Shown here one piece after another: positions 12,703-24,700 of a stretch of 64,000 nt of DNA. The stretch covers positions 1 through 64,000 of the forward strand of contig QUOL01000004.1 of NCBI GenBank assembly GCA_009761415.1, read 5' to 3'. This DNA comes from Sarcomyxa edulis. Lineage: Eukaryota > Basidiomycota > Agaricomycetes > Agaricales > Mycenaceae. The notes under the pieces are model-generated. The model searched no databases and had not been told where the DNA came from. It worked only from the letters and a program-made list of their open reading frames with translations. A program made the position numbers and the translations under genes. The stretch's first letter is position 1, and the number at the start of each line of letters is the position of its first letter.

Positions 12703-15700
12703 TCAAGCGGCGTCGGCGTCAAGAATGAAGGTATCCGAGAGGTCGAGATTTTGGATGGGATTGCTGGGCGATAGCGGATTGGACCATCGTTGACGGAAGT
12801 TGACGCGGAGACTGTCCAGAAGTGCTGCTTGTCGTATGGCATACGCCGTGAGCCCTCCTCGGATTTCAAGAGGTTCGTCGTCACAGCTCGTACTTCTGGC
12901 CTCCCACCAGCGAATTTTCCAGTCCAGAAACCGTAGTACCCGCTTCATCTCCTCTCGTAGCAGCAGTACTTCCTCTTCCCAACGTGTCTTGCGTGCGCGT
13001 GCCTTGGCCCATTCGACTCGGACAGCTGTAGCGAGTAAAATCAATTATGGACGGTCATAGAAGATGAAAATTGTACTTACAATCATGCAGTAATTGTTCG
13101 TTGTCTTCAGGTCCCCCGTGGGCAGTCCATATCCAAGAAATTGTTGTCTTCTTCGAGCTTGAGGATGGATCATTTCGGGAACGATTTGTGCCGACCTTTC
13201 CGAGCTTTCGACGTGCCGCCGTGTCACTTTGTACCTCCTCTCCAAGGGTGATATCTGATTGCTGAAGCTCGCGATACCGCTCGCAATACGATGGCCCCTT
13301 CAACTTCAATAGCGCCACTCGGGCACGACGGTACTTCTCAGCAGCTTCGTTGATGCGATCCCCGACTCGCCCAATGAGAGTTCGAGACCTTGTTGACTGC
13401 TTTTGACCAATGTGGTTTGCATTGCGGAAAGTGATGAGATGTCGTTTGGTGTGCAGGTAGCTACGGACGAGAGTGAGAGCATCGACACAGTGGGCCTCCC
13501 TCAGCTTCGCTTCCATTGTTGGCAGCCGGCTGTCACAACCAGTTACAAGATCTGACGACGATAATTCTGACGGAAGCCATAACTTAGTATTCTCCGCTGT
13601 CGGTGGGGCCGCATCATGGTCCCGAGAGCTGTCTTCATCGGCGAGAGCGCGTACGGCGGCGGGCATGTACGTGTTTTGCAAGGTGCGGAAAGCTTTGAGC
13701 TTCTTGAAGAATGCGATCCTACGTTCCTCGATCTTGCTTGCACGATCGACGGTTAGAGTTTGCCCCTGAAGCTCGTAGCGTATCCTGCGTCTGAAGAAAA
13801 CAAAGGTCAGTTGAGCCTCAACGAGGGATGAAGATTGACTTACTGGACATCCTCAAGTTGAAGGCCGGCTACGAGGAAGGCAGTTAAGCTCGTCCCATGG
13901 ATGGGAGCATTGCCTTGAGCAGCCTCTCGTACTTCCTGATTCTTAAGTTCGAGGCGAACCTGGGCTTCACTGGGACCGTCTACGACTACTCAGTGCGCGC
14001 CCTTACGTTCTCTCGGGAAGGAAATACTTACTTTTGCTATCTAAATAGTACGGGTTAGGGCTACGATGGTCCTTCTCCCATGTATCCACCATGGTCTGCC
14101 ATTCTTTCTTGAGGGACGAGCGCAGAGTGCAGTCGACGTCGGTAAACGCTTCGACTTGCCGGTCGCGTTCCTCGGTAGCAATGGCGAGTTTGCGAAGCAG
14201 CGATTCACCTGCGCGCGGGGAAAACCTCGTTCTTTAGTTTCACTATCAAAGATATAGTCCATCAACTTACCTAGACCAAGATTCTTGCGATGATTGTGAT
14301 GATCGACCTTATCTTCAATGTTATCCTGCCTCGCCCCAGGGTTCATCTCCTTCGTTGCAAACCCCAGAGCATTGAGAATAGACCATATCCGTTCGATCGC
14401 CTCGCCATCTGCTGTCCCAACGCCGACTTGATAACTCAAGGAATTCTCCATCTGGCACGAACGTTCGTGAGCGGCGGCATGCCAAACAGGAAGTGCGTAT
14501 TGTAGGTTGAGATTGTCCGGCGTTATTCGGAGATGCTCCGGCATATTCTTCATTCGCTCCCAGAAATTGATTTTATATTGACAAGCGATGTCGTATGAGA
14601 GTGTGACCCATCGAAGTGTAGTGCCCATGAGGGCGGAGAGAAAAATATAGTCCATGTTCGAGTACCTAACAAGGTGACTGTTAATATTGAAGATGCAAGA
14701 TGATAGGGCAGCACGGTACCTTTCGCCCTTCTGGAGATCGCCTATGCCTTGGGGGCGAACCACCTCGTGTCTAGCACATGCACACCCACCGACTCCTGAG
14801 CAACGCAACCCTGTGGTGAGCTTCGAGTCTTTCTGCATGAGGGCCGCGAACGCGATGCAAGTGCTCACCTATAGCATGAGAAGTTAGTATTGGGTGCAAC
14901 AAAGAGCCTGAGATATCGATACTTACATCGACCTCCGACACGTAGTTCTTGAGGTGCTCTTGATAGGGTCCACTCCGAACGAAGTACGTTGATCCGAGAG
15001 GAGGATCCAACCTAGCATTGAGACGAAGGCGACTCTTCAGGCGAAAGTTGGCATCGAGGACGAGGATAAGCATGTATAAAAAACTAAAGACCATAAGTAA
15101 AGACATGGTACGATATAAGATTAAATGACTTACAAAAACCGAGGATCGACATTACGCCAATCTTCCGGCAGGTTGATACCATCGTGAGGGCACGCCCAAC
15201 AAAGAACGGCGAGCGCTCCAGGCGTGGTCAGAGTTGGCTGGTGAGCGAAACCGGCGTGCTCCAAGCGTTTGAGAAAGGCCCATTGACGGCTCATCCGACC
15301 GAAAGATTTGTAACGATCCTGCAGAGCGCTAGTCAGAGTGGTCAGAGGCAATACGCTGCCGAAGGAACTTACAGGGATCGAGAATTGTTTAGCACCATCA
15401 GACAATTGCTCCAGACTTGTGACAAAATCCGAGGTATTGATATTTCCGACCACATTGAGAAGGCGATATAGCTCAAGAACTTCATATGTCGCACATGTGT
15501 GAGGGTCGATGGTGGTGGCGGGATACCACGCATTTCGCAATAGTTGCACACCTTTATCCGCGTAATCAGAGCGATCGCATCCGCAAAATTGAACCCGAAT
15601 GGTGTGAATGCCATTGTGATGTAAGAGGACGAGATTACTGGGGTTCGGTGCCGGGTATCGACAACAGTTGCCGCCGTGACCAAGCTGATAAACAAGACCG

Positions 15701-18700
15701 AGTTCGCGAAGGGAGGTAGATGTCCAGTATGTACCAGTCCACTCCTGTATCGCGTTGTGATGAGGACTGCGGCGCTAGGAGTAGATGTGCTAGACTCCTA
15801 ACTATAGTTCGCCTCTAGGGGGTAAGGTGACGTTTTCTCGGAGGGGATTTTACGTAGCGAGAAATCCTAATGCCCAGTGACTTGTGTTTGGATAATGTGT
15901 TCGTAAAACGGTGGTGAGGTGGGTATGAGATGATGAGGTGTAAGGTAAGCTTCGGACTTGTAGGATCGTTCTCGGTAGGCCGTTTAGAGGCTTCGGACAG
16001 CTATAGGTTCGTTCTCGGAAAACCTACGAAGGCCTCGGACAGCTTTCGGAGAGCTGATCGATGCTTCGGACAGCTTATAATATGTCTTCGGAGAGCTATC
16101 GGGGGCTTCGGACAGCTATAAGTTCGATCTTGGAGAACCTACGAGGGCCTCGGACAGCTTTTGGTGAGCTGACCGATGCTTTGTATAGCTATAAAACGTC
16201 TTCGGAGAGCTATCGAAGGTTTCGGGCAGCTCTGAACTGATTTCGGAGAGCTTCGAGGGTTTCGGACAGCTCTGGACTGATTTCGGAGAGCTTCCTTTGT
16301 TCCGGGAGTGGTACTGCCGACTGAATCAAGTCCTTTTTCTCTTGTTTTGACCGACTCCTGTAATCGTTCCTTGTCTCGGTTTCAGAAGTATGAGAAAGAG
16401 ATAGAATTCCTATAGAGAGTAACTGGGTAGTTGGTCGATTCGGGTATGTTCCTCTGGTTCTCGTCCACACTGGGTCTATCTACCGTTCTCCATGTCCTAT
16501 CCTACTTTATATATGAATTCCTTCCCTGTCCTTGCCTGATTCTTCACCCCGTGTGCCATCCCAAGGTCCCCGAGATCTCCAATGATGAAACAGATCCGGT
16601 ATTGGTTTTGATGTGTCCGAACCTCGCTCAGTGTGAAAGGTTAGGGCCTGAGGTGTTTTCTGAAAGCGTTGCAAGGTGAATTTGTGAAGGGATGAAACAT
16701 GTCCGAGTGAGCAGGATGATGGGGAGCTTCCGATAGATTTTTCCAAGATGCGACGGCCAAAGTTGTCCGAGAAGAGTGAATTTGATGTGGGTTGCTAGGC
16801 GGAGACCTGTAGTGTCTTTGTTAGCGGGCGATACCTCGCTTACAAGTGCTGTGTCATGTGATAAACACAGAGGGAAGAATATTCCGTAGCACCACTTGGT
16901 CAGGGTGGACGGAGGTCTTAACGAGGCGTCCAGATGCATGGAAAGGTGTGAATTGAGATCACAATGTAAAGGGAATATGTCCGATTTGATAGGAAGAACA
17001 GCTCAGGGCAGTAAGCATCACGTTGGCGGTATGTCGACTGGTGGCAATGTTTTATCGGTGAAGTATCTCTCGATGAGGTCTTCTAGAGGTGAAAGGGAGC
17101 CTGCTGAAACGATTTGGGATCTGTCCGAAGGATCTAGGGGGCTACGGAGAGGTGATCGAGTACATTGGTCCTTTGGTCAGGTGAAACGACGATAGGGAAT
17201 TGGGTTCTGGCGGTAGATTTCCTTCGGAGAAGTTGTTCGTGTGTGATTTCAGGTATTCCAAAACGTTCTGAGACGTGACCGAAGGCGGGTTAGCGTTTCG
17301 TGAGTGGATGAAGAGGCCGCTTTCGGGGAGGAACCGTCAAGTAGCGGGTACTTGGTGTCTTTCAGTGTCCGGTCATTCGAAAAGTAAGTCGTTTGTGGTA
17401 ATACCACCAGTGTCTCTGTAGTTAGCTATGTCTGGGCAGTCGCATAAGAGTAGGTTGTTGTATAGTTGTCGATTCCTTGGCTGGGGATGCTGGCATCCTC
17501 ACACTTCCTCCTAACTTTTAAATATCGACCGTCCCCGGTCGATCATCCGGAGGGCAAACACAACAACGTGCCCGTGACCAAAACAGGGCAAGGACGACCG
17601 GCCAAGGACCTATAAATTCCAAGGTTAAGACAGCCAGAGCTTTCCTGAAAGCAACAAGCCAAATGGATCCCATAGCAAAAGAACTCTTCTTTACGCGCTG
17701 CCTCGATCTAGACGGGATAGATGGCGATATTACGATGGCAACTTTCCTCGGATACCTGCGTAACAATATCCGTCCCATGGTTCACCTAGTTGTTAGCTGC
17801 ATTTTTCAGGATGCAGTGGCGGACGTTCTCCTTCCGGAGTTCTCGAGTCACGGTGTATACACGTTGAGAAAGCACGTTAAAATCTTGTGCCAGCACATGG
17901 TGAGTGCGTGTGCGCCTTTCAGGGGGTCCGTGCTAATTGCGAAGGTCAAGGTATTCATGCTCAGACTTAGATGGGTACTGAAGGGGAGGTGCATGGACGA
18001 TACCACGGAGCCGTTTCCCAAGGAAGCAGTGACCGCCGTTTACCAGGTGCAGCGGTGCGTCCACGTCGTAGGGTTTTCCGGGGATCAGGACGAGGACGAG
18101 GCACATAAGATCGACGTTATCTTGTACTTCATAGAAGAATACGCCCGCCGATCGACATTCGGCGTCGCTCTCGATTACATCGAGGCGGACCCGCGTGGTC
18201 GGTTCCATGCGCATGCCGTGTTGAAGAAGCATCCATACAGCGGTCCCAGGGTACATCGAGATGGTACGATTAGTACGGACAGGGGCAACAGCCTCGAGGG
18301 GGAAGAAAATCCGGCTAACAACGAAGACGAAGGCATATCCGTCATAAGTATTGCAACGGACGACGGGGACGAAGAAATGGAGGTGGCCGAGGTAGAAAGG
18401 GCCTTGTCCGGTAAGAATTCTGACACTTTAGCGGTGCGGCAACGAGCTGATCGGAGAGGTACAGTCCAGCCACTCGCAAGCTTGGCAACACACGGGGCAT
18501 TTCGCCTGCTTTTGGAGACGTTATCCGAAGAGGAGAGGAACGGTTTGATTGGCGGGGCGGCGATTATCGAACAGGGACTAAACAATTTGTCGGGGGCATG
18601 AGGCGGCAAGAAGAGGGAAGGGTTCGGAGAGGTGATCGAGGGCATGCAGTCATCATGTACATATAAACGACGAGTCCTGTCGTGTTGAAAATCGAAATGC

Positions 18701-21700
18701 CTGCCCGCAGTATGCAAATGGCTCGCGAGAGACTCTGCGACTACTTCATGACGCTGAACGTCCCGTCCTTCATTCGACCCGTCTTCTATCCGCACGAGGG
18801 CTTCGATGGATTCTTCCGCAAACGCCTCCGTATGATGTTCGGTGTCATCCAGGCGACGCTTCCCCATAGGGTGACAGCATTTCCCGATGACACCGATAGC
18901 GTTATCGGGCAGTATACGCTGTCGAGGCGGCTTATGCGGTTTTTCGTCGAGAACGTTGTACGGGCTTCCACCGTTTTTCAGCGGGGCAACGCAGAGATAC
19001 TAAAAAAAATCCTTCTGCGCAGGAACTCATCGTTGCATACCGTCAGCGGGCCAGGACCGATGCCAACGCCGCCGAATTTAAAATTCCTTCAGAGGTATCC
19101 CGTATGATGGAGTTCAGTCTTATCGTTTATGACAAGGTCGGATTTCACGGGGACTGGGCCCTCAGCAGCGTCGGTCAGAGGAGGGAAATGCTTCAGTCAC
19201 TAAAAGATGAGGCCGACGTTAACGCTTCATTGACTGGCGGGGCAAAGGAGTATCCCGAATTTGAGGACCTGGTGTTCTGGTAAGCAGGCGCCGTCGGTCT
19301 CGTTCTTTGGGCCCCTCAGAGGGATACTAATAGTCGGAAATTCGCATTTCAGAACGCACGCGTAGCGGGGAAGCTTTCCTGGATGTGACCGAGGGGTTTT
19401 TTGTCATCGTTGGTACTTTAACGGATAAACACTCCTTTCGCGTGCCGCGTTTGAATATCTTGTAGTTTATGGAATGCCCTGTCGGTTCGGAGGGCAACGA
19501 CGGTCTCGGGCAGCCTCCCAACCTCCTTTATAAAGGGTACCGATGTCCGATGATTCCACCCGCTGTGCGCAGACATTTTGAATCGCGGACAGTTCGTAAC
19601 TCAGTCAGCGGCTCTTGATGAGAGGAAAGTTCAGAGGGAAGGCGAGTGAGATGAGAACGGAGAGAGGTTATTAATGCTTTCAGAGCTTTTCTCCTTTACA
19701 GTTTCGCTATATCGCTCAGTGGCCTGGTCATCATTTCGTTCTTCCGTAGCCTCGCCGATATGCGATGTCAGGATGATCTTCTCGTCCCGTTCAATAACTC
19801 GGCCGGCGCAAGATGCTGTTCTCTTCTTCAAGATGATGCAGTTGCATTTCTACAGCGCTCAAAGCCGACAGCCGTCAAGCGCCAGTGGCTTCATGAAGTC
19901 ATGGCCGTTTAGATCGAGGTGGCTTGCGTCCTGATCGTCGTTGTTCTTACGGCGCAGTTGAGACTGTGCGGGTTAATACGTGTGCGGGTGATGTGACCGC
20001 GATCTTGCGAAATCTTTGCGAAGGAACGAGACACGGCGAAGTGTATCAGGTGAGGCAAGGACCTGCGACAATAGTCGAAAAGATGGTCCCAGGGTAGCGG
20101 CGCGACGTGGCGGCCAGCTCGTGTTCTTTTGCATGTGGCATTCGCAATCGTTCCGTGAGCATCTATACCGAAGAACATGCGTCTTTACTGCTTCTGATAA
20201 GGCACGGTCCGGAAAATCCAACGGTTAACAGTGGCTGCACGGAGTCCGTTCGGACACCTCTTATCGGTCCGAGACGTCAGTCCTAAGTCCGATGAGGTAT
20301 AAAGAACGCCAGCTGGCGCAGGATAGCCATCGTTATTCCAGCCAAAATGTCGCATGTCGTTAGTTCATCGTTTACTCAAGCCCTCCGAGACGAGTTTTTG
20401 TCGTACGCTCATCCTCCTGAAGTTCTTGCCGGGGATTTCGCTCCTACCGAGGGCTTTACAAATTTCCTTCGGTTCCGCCTCCGCCCTATGATGGAGATTG
20501 TCGAGCGGGGGTACGCGGCTTATCTTATAACGAGTTCCCCGAGAGACACCGTTGAACCAATCATATGGAGCGAGACGAAAGGCTGGTTCCGCATCGTGTT
20601 GGATCATTTGGTAGGCGTCCGTGGTTCACTCGGTGAGCTTCGGAGTGTTAACCTTACGTCTTCTAGGATGCCATTCTACGGTTTAGGGATAGGGTGACGG
20701 CAATTGGCCGAGGAGACGAGGCCGTGGTTCCGTCAGAAGCGTTGCGCCTCGCAAGCATGGTGCAGCTATTCCTTATCCATCACGGAGTTGAGCTCGGGTA
20801 CGATGAGGATGTACTTGTGAAGAGGAAGGATTTAACGAAGGAGTTCCTTTGGTCTATCGTCCCTGTAATGCACCGAGAGGCAGTTGCCGTGGAATTTCCG
20901 GAGTTCGTGATACGGTTGGCAGGGGAGGGTACGGGCAAGTAGAAGGGGTGTCCGATAGCTGAATAGCGCGATATTTTTAGTATAAAGAGGGTGAATCAAT
21001 TCCTCCGTACGGGTCACCGCAGAGCCCATGAAAATTATGGAACCCCTACACCAAGTCCTTTTGAACACTCTTGCCCAAGAGGCAGCAACGTTCGATATCC
21101 TTGATCGTGACGGAATGATTCACTATCTCAGGTGCCTCCTGCGCCCCGCTGTCGGCCTCGTTGCCGATTTTATATTCCGTGAACTCGGGCCCGATGGCTA
21201 CTTCGTAGCTTTAACTGGTCGCGAGAGGGTTCCCTACTACTGCAATGCGCAAATCGTGTTGCTCCTCGCGGTACGTTGGTCTAAACTCGACCCTTAGCGA
21301 TCTCATTGTTTAACGGGTTTTCACTTGATCGGTAACAGGTCCATTTCCACAGCCAGTGGCAGGAGCTGAACAAGCAGGACAGGCGTTTATACATGATTCC
21401 GTCCGAGATGAATAGAACGATTAGCCATTTGCGCTTGATTTGTCGGGCTGTCCGAATTCAGCCAGCAAGCCCCATTCATTGGGAGGTCGAAGCCGTCCGA
21501 GCTCTTACCGAGCTTAGCATACGCGCCCTGGCGGCTTACGCGTCGGCTGAAGATGCCTTCGATTGGCCGGAGTACGAGAAGCCCGGGGATGCCGCGTTGG
21601 AAAGCGCGATGACCAGATCGATCCGTCTCGATCTCCTCGAAAGGGTCGTACCTAAGCGCGTTGTCGTAGTCGAGGGGGAGTCCGAAGGTGCAGGATATAG

Positions 21701-24700
21701 CGACGCGGAGGACTGGCCAGGGTCGGAGGAGGAAACGACGGAGTAAAGTAACGCTCCCAGAATCATATGCCGCTTATTGTAGTCTGCATATATAAACCTC
21801 CCCGAATTGTTTGCTCTGATCCTTAAGTCAGTAAAGTTCCATCAACGATGTCCTTTATTCTCCGTTTGTCTGCAAATCGCTTTCCCGAAAATCCCCAGGA
21901 TCCCGACCTCGAGAATGAGAGGTCTCCGACCACCATCTGGTCTCGGTCAATTCGTAGCCTCCTAGGCATCGTTCATCTCTCCGTTAATGGAAGGTGTCCG
22001 ACGGACGTTCCTCTCGAGGAAAGGCTCTGGGTCAGGACCCTCCTCACCCGGATCGTCAATTACGTAGTAAGCGGCTCGCTTGTTTTTCCTTCATCGTTCC
22101 TCTTTCAACATCGTCCGTCCAGCATCAAGCTATGAAGCTCCGAGCCTCCGAAGCCATTAAATCAGGTTCTTGGGATACCATTCCAATTCCCGCTCAAGCC
22201 ACCACTACCGTCGCCATGCTCGAGTTCTTTCTGAAGAACTTTGGTTTCGAGGGGGACTACGTTGCGGTCAACGTTAGGAACGTTGGGTATCTTTTGTCGT
22301 CGGTGAAGAGCGAGATGGTTGCCCAGGCACGTTTTACATATTTCTTGGTTCTCATTCTTCGTTGATTTATTTCTTTTCGTCTTTTTCTAGGTCGGATACG
22401 TCGGAACTGCCCTGGATTTCGATGGATTTGAGTCGTCCGATACGTACAACGTGTACGGCGTGCTCCCCGAAATGAAGCAGCAGCAAGTTAACGACCTGCT
22501 CAGATTGCGGGCGGCTTTCGTTCCCAATCCTGTTCTTCCCGCTCCTCAATATCCTCTTGTCCCCTTCGTCGCGAGGTTTCCCGTGAAAGAGGGCTTTGAA
22601 GAGGTCCGTCTTCACGGAGACGTTCCCGATCCTCGTCTCGGAGGTCTCCACCAAGTTCATTTCGGCCCTGGAGCTTTCGGACAGGTAGATCCTCGGAACG
22701 GTGCGACGCGTGGGAGAGGTCGCGGAGGGGCAAGGGCTAATCGTCGAGGAGCTGGAGCGGTACCTGATACTACCATTCTGTAGACCGTCCGATGAGTTTC
22801 CGATTCCTTGTCTCTTGTAAAATAAATGCCTGATACCAGGCGCATAATTCGTTCATAATTTTGCATAGTGTGAGACCCAGCGTCTCGGTCTCCTCGTAAA
22901 TCTGTAAAACGTCGTGAGTTGCATACTTTTATCATATCAGCGCATAATTGGGTTCGGTCTGCGTCAGTAGATCCGCTGGCCAGCCAGATCTACCGTCTCC
23001 GAACCCCGCATAGTCGTTTTCTTCCAATTTCTTTCGATCGTTTGTCGTCCGTGTCTTTTCGCAGTATTTCGTCACTGTGTACAGGAAAGCCGTCGCTCTC
23101 TATCCGTTCCGTTACGAGGTTATAAGCCCCATGCGCCAACCATACTATTCTTGCTTGTCTCGTATTTCGGTTCTTCGTATTTCTTCCTTTCGTGTTCTTC
23201 CAATTTAACGTTCGTATTTTGACTTCCAGGTTTTTATTGCTATTAGTGCGTAGCAGCATCCTTTTCCTCTTCTCCTCATAGACCGCCATCCTTCTTTTTG
23301 TGAGCGGTTGTTTACCAAAGACCTTATCGTTTCGGCAATCGATTCGGCTTCTTTTCCACGTGGCTGGAGATACCCGGGCTGAGATTCTTTTTAGGAGAGG
23401 TCTTTTATTCTCGAAACCTCTTTTATTGACGGTATCTTCTTCGTCCATCAGGGTTCTTAGATATGTCGTCCACCACTGGTGCTTTTTCAGGAAAGTTTAA
23501 TAGGTCGATCACGGGTTCGCGATATTCCTTCATCGTCCATAGTTGGTTTGATAACAAGCTTTTTGTTCAGATATTCTGGATGGCACCGTCGCACAGCCTC
23601 TCTTGTCCGCCCTTTCTGGTGATACTGATTTGCGAACCCTCTCCGCTGCTCAGCGAGGCGCCCTTATATCGACTAGACGAATTCCCGGTTCGCTTTTCGG
23701 TGTTTACAGGCAACTAATGCCTGATCGTATCACGAAGTCGTCGAAAGAATTGAGGTCCATGATGTTCACCCTTTTATCGATCGGTTATCCTAGGGCTCCG
23801 CCAGCCTATTTCCACAATTTTCCGGAATTGAATTCGTCCGTTATAAAGTTCATTAATAACTTTCCCTACGTTCCCGACTTTCTTCTCGAGGCCATTTCGT
23901 ATAATCTTCCGCGCACCGTGGCCGTTGCTAATTTCGATCCTGAGTTTTCGAGCGACGAGTTGGCCGATTCTTGTAAGTACTCTTCTCGCCCCCGTAAGCC
24001 GGTCATTTAAAGTTGCCCGCGTCCGAATGGTCGTAGCTGCTAGCGATGTCGAGCCCCAAAGTGACTCTCCGGGGAGGGAACGGACCAGCCAACCTACCCG
24101 TCGGTTGAGAAAAGTTACCGGCTTCCCCGTACCCAAAATCACCGTCCTCCCAGCAGTTGAAGCCTATCGAACACTTTCTTCAGCGAAACAGGATAGAGCA
24201 TCCAGAAAGAACCGCCTCTTTTTTATCCGAGCCAGAGTCAGTCTTTCCCCGTATTTCATCCTATGTTTTTCAAGTCATTGACCCCATCTTTTACCCTCTT
24301 CAAGGACTACCGATGTTCCGAATGTATTCGCAATGACGTTTCTTGCCCCGGTTTCAGGTCTCAAGCATGCGACTTCTGTGAAGGGAAGCAGTCCGCATGC
24401 AATCTCGTAGGTGGAGAGGATAACCTCAGTGAGCCTTCTCCCTGTAGTGACGGACACAACTGCAACCATAGAAATTCTTTCCCCTTTGTAGGCGAATTAA
24501 TGGCTCGCGCTACCGGCTGCATCAAGGTCCTAAAAAGGCCCGAAGTCGTTTCCAGCGAGGCGTCCGGTGAGATTAAGACATCGGCGAACCCGACCGCTAG
24601 TTCGTCAGCCCTTCCCCTCCTTCGTAACGTAGCTTCTGGCTCCCTTTCGCGTATCGACCCCAGACGTCCAGTCATTCGCCTGTCTCCGGAGCACCATCCT

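Larger units (their letters stand above)
15756..17503 (-). repeat. Element 1, 3' LTR (copy A)
   Basis: 1748 bp, TGTGA...TCACA. All short ORFs inside are the same in the four LTR copies (15756, 28005, 37990, 47941), which points to near-complete identity. None looks like a gene. Confidence 0.95.

Noticed and set aside
15930..17195. Six short ORFs (63-103 codons) repeated in all four LTRs
   Set aside because: They overlap in different frames, lack domains and are conserved only because the LTRs are. Treated as chance frames.
17518..18867. Large (-) ORFs overlapping cargo genes a and b (for example 18175-18867)
   Set aside because: They are shadows of the (+) genes, have Ser/Arg-rich composition and no start context or domain.
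19003..19012. Apparent frameshift in cargo gene b from 8 versus 7 A
   Set aside because: The run lies in a 64-65 nt intron with branch-point-like ACTAA and a GCGCAG acceptor; both copies splice to the same protein.
19674..19934. 86-codon (+) ORF between cargo genes b and c
   Set aside because: A different frame, joined by an intron at 19646-19701, gives a more protein-like sequence; this ORF has odd Ser/Arg composition.
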